This document shows, piece by piece, positions 5,349 to 8,372 of a DNA stretch of 8,372 nucleotides. The DNA is taken from NCBI GenBank assembly GCA_031267455.1, contig JAIRZC010000056.1:1-8372 (forward strand), given 5' to 3'. The position numbers and the translations under genes were made by a program. The notes below the pieces were generated by a model, which did not search any database, had not been told where the DNA came from, and saw nothing but the letters and a program-made list of their open reading frames with translations. Position 1 is the first letter of the stretch; every line of letters begins with the position of its first letter. Source of the DNA: Accumulibacter sp. (lineage in GTDB: Bacteria > Pseudomonadota > Gammaproteobacteria > Burkholderiales > Rhodocyclaceae).

Positions 5349-6598
5349 TCCACGCCCTCTTCGCTGCGTCTTCCGTAATTCAGGCCCAATTGTTTCAGCT
5401 TGCGATACAGGTGTGTCCGTTCAAGGCCGGTCCTTTCGGCGATCCGCGCCATGTTTCCGCCCTCGTTTTTCAAATGGTGCTCGAAGTACAGGCGCTCAAA
5501 GGCTTCACGCGCGTCGCGCAAGGGCTGGCGAAGCAGCTTCTCTTCCATTTGACGAGGCTTTGCTTCGCGCCGCAGAACGCACTTGACGTCGTTCGACGAA
5601 ATCTCGTCTTCCAGGGCGAAAAACGCAAGATCCCTGACCGTAGCGTGCAGTTCCGCCCATTCGCCTTCCCATCGATGCGAACACAGCACGCCGAGCGCGT
5701 CTCTCGAAAACCTGCGGACGGGGACCTCGTCGCGTCCAACGAGGTAGGAAAGCAGAAAAACGGCAATCAATGGTATTTCGTCAGCGTATTCCGCAACCGG
5801 CGGCAGGCTGATCCCGGCATCGTCCAGTCGGGCGAGCAGCACCGGGTTCCAGTCCGCGCCGCCGAATGACGAAAGGGGGCGCGCGCAGGAGACGATCAGT
5901 TTCAGCCTGTATTTTTCCAGGCGATCGAGAACGAAAGCCAGGTTTTTCTGTTGCGATTTTCCAAGCACCGCGAGATCGGGGACAAAAAGGACACCGCCTG
6001 CCACATCCTCGAGTGTCGCCTGCGTGAGCGGCGCGCTCGAACTCGAAAGGTCTAGCCAGGGCATCCGCGGATTCTTCAAGGCGCGAGCGCCGATTTCGGC
6101 GATTCCTCCCGTAGCGTTCCGGATCAGCAGGATGCGGGTTTTCGCGGCCGCTTGCACAAGGCGCTTCCGAAAATCCCTGAATAGCGCCGAACGCTCGAAA
6201 TCTTCGAACACCCCCGGCTGTTTTTCCGGCAACAGCTTCTGTTTCAACGCGTCCTTGACCGTTGCCAGGAGCTTTTGCAAGGCAATCGGCTTTTCGAGAA
6301 AGTCGACCGCGCCGATGCGCGTGGCTTCGATAGCGGTGTCTATCGTTCCATGTCCCGACATCATGATGACCGGCATCGTCAATAGCCCCGCCGCCGACCA
6401 TTCCTTGAGCAGGGAAATGCCATCCATCTCGGGCATCCAAATGTCGAGCAGAACGAGGTCAAGCGCTCGCTCGCCGCGTATCCTGCGCGCGACCGCCGCG
6501 TTCTCGGCGAGAAGAATGCTATAACCCTCGTCGCTCAATATCTCGGACAACAACTCCCGAATCCCGATTTCGTCGTCGACGACCAGTATTTGCGGCAT
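5345..6598 (-). CDS. ntrX: NtrX-like response regulator with degenerate AAA+ domain
   Basis: Response regulator of the NtrY-NtrX pair. The receiver domain (1-120) is complete: acidic pocket D8/D9, phosphoacceptor Asp52 (LLDIWMP), Ser81 (MMSGHGT) and Lys103 (EKPI). A Fis-type helix-turn-helix (about 362-406, [21 protein letters not shown]) should bind DNA. The middle domain (about 130-345) follows the outline of a sigma-54 activator AAA+ domain but lacks its working parts. The Walker A site reads RNATGGIAE instead of GESGTGKE, GAFTGA is absent, and the Walker B region reads GGVLFVPDL without the Asp-Glu pair. It therefore should not hydrolyse ATP or open sigma-54 promoters and may act as a phosphorylation-dependent DNA binder. 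At 417 residues it is shorter than typical NtrX (about 450). ATG at 6598 is 2 bases after the ntrY stop, with GGAG 8 bases upstream. The reading frame is intact, so this is divergence rather than decay. Confidence 0.88.
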   Translation of the reverse strand: MPQILVVDDEIGIRELLSEILSDEGYSILLAENAAVARRIRGERALDLVLLDIWMPEMDGISLLKEWSAAGLLTMPVIMMSGHGTIDTAIEATRIGAVDFLEKPIALQKLLATVKDALKQKLLPEKQPGVFEDFERSALFRDFRKRLVQAAAKTRILLIRNATGGIAEIGARALKNPRMPWLDLSSSSAPLTQATLEDVAGGVLFVPDLAVLGKSQQKNLAFVLDRLEKYRLKLIVSCARPLSSFGGADWNPVLLARLDDAGISLPPVAEYADEIPLIAVFLLSYLVGRDEVPVRRFSRDALGVLCSHRWEGEWAELHATVRDLAFFALEDEISSNDVKCVLRREAKPRQMEEKLLRQPLRDAREAFERLYFEHHLKNEGGNMARIAERTGLERTHLYRKLKQLGLNYGRRSEEGVD

Positions 6599-6600
6599 GG

Positions 6601-8372
6601 TCAGATCTCCTCAGCCATTTTGCCCGCGGCCTGTTTCGAACGGGTAGACGCCAAAGGAAACCAAATGCGGATCTCGGCGCCTCCAGATTGTCCGCTTTTG
6701 ATTTTTATCCGTCCTTGATGCTCTTCAACGATTTTTTTGACGATGGATAAACCCAGACCCGTTCCTCCGGGCCTTGTCGTCACGTAGGGTTCGAACACCC
6801 TGGGCAAAATTTCCGCCGGGAACCCCGGCCCACTGTCCGCTATCGACAATTCAACCATGCCCCCGGAGGCGCGCGTCGCGATCCGGATATCGTTCGATGC
6901 GCTTTCCGCAACCGCGTGTTCCGCGTTCCGAAGCAGATTGTGGATGATCTGGCGAAGCTGCGACGCGTCGCCGCGCACCATCGGCAAACCTTCTTCGAAT
7001 TCGCAGTGGATCGCCGCTCCCGACGACTCGTAGAGGCCAAGAACTTCGGCAACGAGCGCGTTCAGGTCAATGTCCTGAAGGTCGGGCGACGGCATGCGCG
7101 CGTACTCCGAAAATTCGTTGACCATCCGTTTCAATGCCTGTACCTGGTTAATGATGACTTGCGTCGAGCGGTCGAGCATCTCCAACTCGTTTTTTCTGAG
7201 TTTACCTTCGAGTTTGACACGCAAGCGCTCGGCGGAAAGCTGGATAGGCGTCAGCGGATTTTTTATTTCGTGGGCGAGACGGCGCGCGACTTCGCCCCAC
7301 GCCGCGCTCCGCTGAGCTTCGATCAGCCGCGTCACATCGTCGAAAACGACGACGCGGTCGGCTGCTCCGCTCGTTTTTACTTCTTGCAGGGTCGTTCCGT
7401 GAAGGAGGAGTATCTGCGGCAGTGCGCCGGGGCGCTCGCGTTCGATCTGCGCCTGCCACTCTGTGTTTCCGTACTTGAAAAAGGCTTTCCGGATTGCGTC
7501 GCCCAGAAAGCGCGCGCGCGTCCAGACTTCGACCGACGCTCCCAGCAGGCCGTCGAAATCCTCATCGAGAATCGCTTTCGCGCCCTTGTTTGCAGTGCGC
7601 AACAAAAAACCATCATCAAAAACCAGACCCCCCGTCGAGAGGCTGGCCAAGACCGACTCGAGATAAGCATGCGCCGATTCGACCTCGATCCGGTGGCGAT
7701 CGGCGTCTCGACGCGCTTCATCGAGTTGGCGTGTCATCCGGCTAAAAGATTGTGTCAGCATCCCAAGTTCATCTCGACTGTAAATCGCCTGGCGCGGCGT
7801 AAAATCGCCCGAGGCGACGGCTTGCGTTCCCTCGGCAAGAATCGAGAGCGGTTCGGACAATCCGCGCGCGAGAACGAAAGCAACGGCGATCGCCGAAAAC
7901 AGCGCGAGCAACACCGTCAGTGTCAGCGTCACCGTATATATCTTCGTCAAGCCTTCGCGCCCGAGCGACAGCTCCTGGTATTCTTTATAGACCTCCTGTA
8001 CCTGTTCGGCATTCGCCGCGAGACTCGCCGGGATCGCCTGCGTCAGTTGCAGAATGCGCGTCTCCTGTCCAATCCCGCCCAGCTGGATCGGAACGAGCAC
8101 GCGGAGCAGCATTTCCCTGGGCGCGCTTGTCTCGACTTCGCTCAGCATACGTCCGCCGACGCGTACCCGGTTGATCTGCTCGGCCGTCGGCTGCGCCGGA
8201 CGAAGCACGCTCAAGTCGCCGGCCGCCGCCGCGACCAGTTGGCCGTTGGCGGTGAAGAGACCCACCGATTGCACATTCATCTGCTCTCGCAACCGGACGA
8301 GCTCGGCGTTCCACTGGGGATCGGCCTGTTCGTCAAGTTCGAGCGCCATATCGCGCGCCTTCTTGGCGAGGT
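6601..8372 (-). CDS. ntrY: NtrY-like membrane sensor histidine kinase (5' end outside the window)
   Basis: The frame stays open to the right edge (residues LAKKARD precede the first ATG at 8349), so the true start and the usual N-terminal membrane segments lie outside. Counting from that ATG: an extracytoplasmic part (to about 138), a membrane helix (139-161), HAMP linker (162-214), PAS domain (about 225-340), then the kinase. The phosphoacceptor His360 lies in LAHEIKNPLTPIQLSAERL. ATP-binding boxes are NLLRNAEHA (471-479), DSGPGF (505-510) and GGTGLGLSIVKKI (528-540). The protein should autophosphorylate and pass phosphate to NtrX, whose gene follows after 2 bases. In Brucella the NtrY PAS domain binds heme and senses redox state; whether this one does is not shown by the sequence. 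The kinase assignment is certain. The NtrY name rests on domain order and on ntrX as neighbour. Confidence 0.93.
   Translation of the reverse strand, partial: LAKKARDMALELDEQADPQWNAELVRLREQMNVQSVGLFTANGQLVAAAAGDLSVLRPAQPTAEQINRVRVGGRMLSEVETSAPREMLLRVLVPIQLGGIGQETRILQLTQAIPASLAANAEQVQEVYKEYQELSLGREGLTKIYTVTLTLTVLLALFSAIAVAFVLARGLSEPLSILAEGTQAVASGDFTPRQAIYSRDELGMLTQSFSRMTRQLDEARRDADRHRIEVESAHAYLESVLASLSTGGLVFDDGFLLRTANKGAKAILDEDFDGLLGASVEVWTRARFLGDAIRKAFFKYGNTEWQAQIERERPGALPQILLLHGTTLQEVKTSGAADRVVVFDDVTRLIEAQRSAAWGEVARRLAHEIKNPLTPIQLSAERLRVKLEGKLRKNELEMLDRSTQVIINQVQALKRMVNEFSEYARMPSPDLQDIDLNALVAEVLGLYESSGAAIHCEFEEGLPMVRGDASQLRQIIHNLLRNAEHAVAESASNDIRIATRASGGMVELSIADSGPGFPAEILPRVFEPYVTTRPGGTGLGLSIVKKIVEEHQGRIKIKSGQSGGAEIRIWFPLASTRSKQAAGKMAEEI

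Noticed and set aside
5781..6524. ORFs of 166-219 codons overlapping ntrX in other frames
   Set aside because: They overlap the conserved receiver domain and show no family motif of their own.
1..8372. CRISPR arrays, tRNA, rRNA, riboswitches
   Set aside because: No regularly spaced repeats, tRNA-like cloverleaf, rRNA sequence or recognisable riboswitch core was seen on either strand.

Overview
The window looks like chromosomal DNA of a betaproteobacterium. The PriA, HemE and NtrY/NtrX proteins have the sequence character of that class, coding regions are GC-rich, and three housekeeping genes lie on the minus strand in the order ntrY, ntrX, hemE, followed by priA. The class call rests on protein character and gene order read by eye, not on a database search.

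Layout from left to right. Positions 1-60 hold a good promoter, ribosome binding site and start codon pointing off the left edge, so a gene probably begins there on the minus strand. Positions 118-254 hold four closely packed palindromes next to a decayed, 3'-truncated Tn5/IS50-like (IS4-type) transposase (259-852, minus). A YajD-like HNH nuclease gene follows (954-1331, minus, TTG start). A divergent promoter region (1332-1558) then leads to a 59-codon Cys-rich DUF1289-like gene (1559-1738, plus) that ends 9 bases from the end of the convergent gene priA (1748-3769, minus).

Between priA and hemE lie 439 bases without a gene (3770-4208). This gap holds DnaA boxes (two exact to TTATNCACA, two with one mismatch), an exact IHF consensus and a stretch of about 78-87% AT. 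Together these look like a replication origin or another DnaA-controlled locus, and it is the most interesting part of the window. The minus-strand cluster hemE (4209-5348), ntrX (5345-6598) and ntrY (6601 to the right edge, 5' end missing) is tightly packed. The ntrY and ntrX genes are 2 bases apart, and the ntrX stop overlaps the hemE start.

Working together: NtrY (membrane sensor kinase with a PAS domain) should phosphorylate NtrX, and hemE makes coproporphyrinogen III for heme in the same transcription unit. NtrX has a degenerate AAA+ domain without Walker A or GAFTGA, so it is unlikely to act as a classical sigma-54 activator. PriA restarts stalled replication forks and lies beside the origin-like segment.
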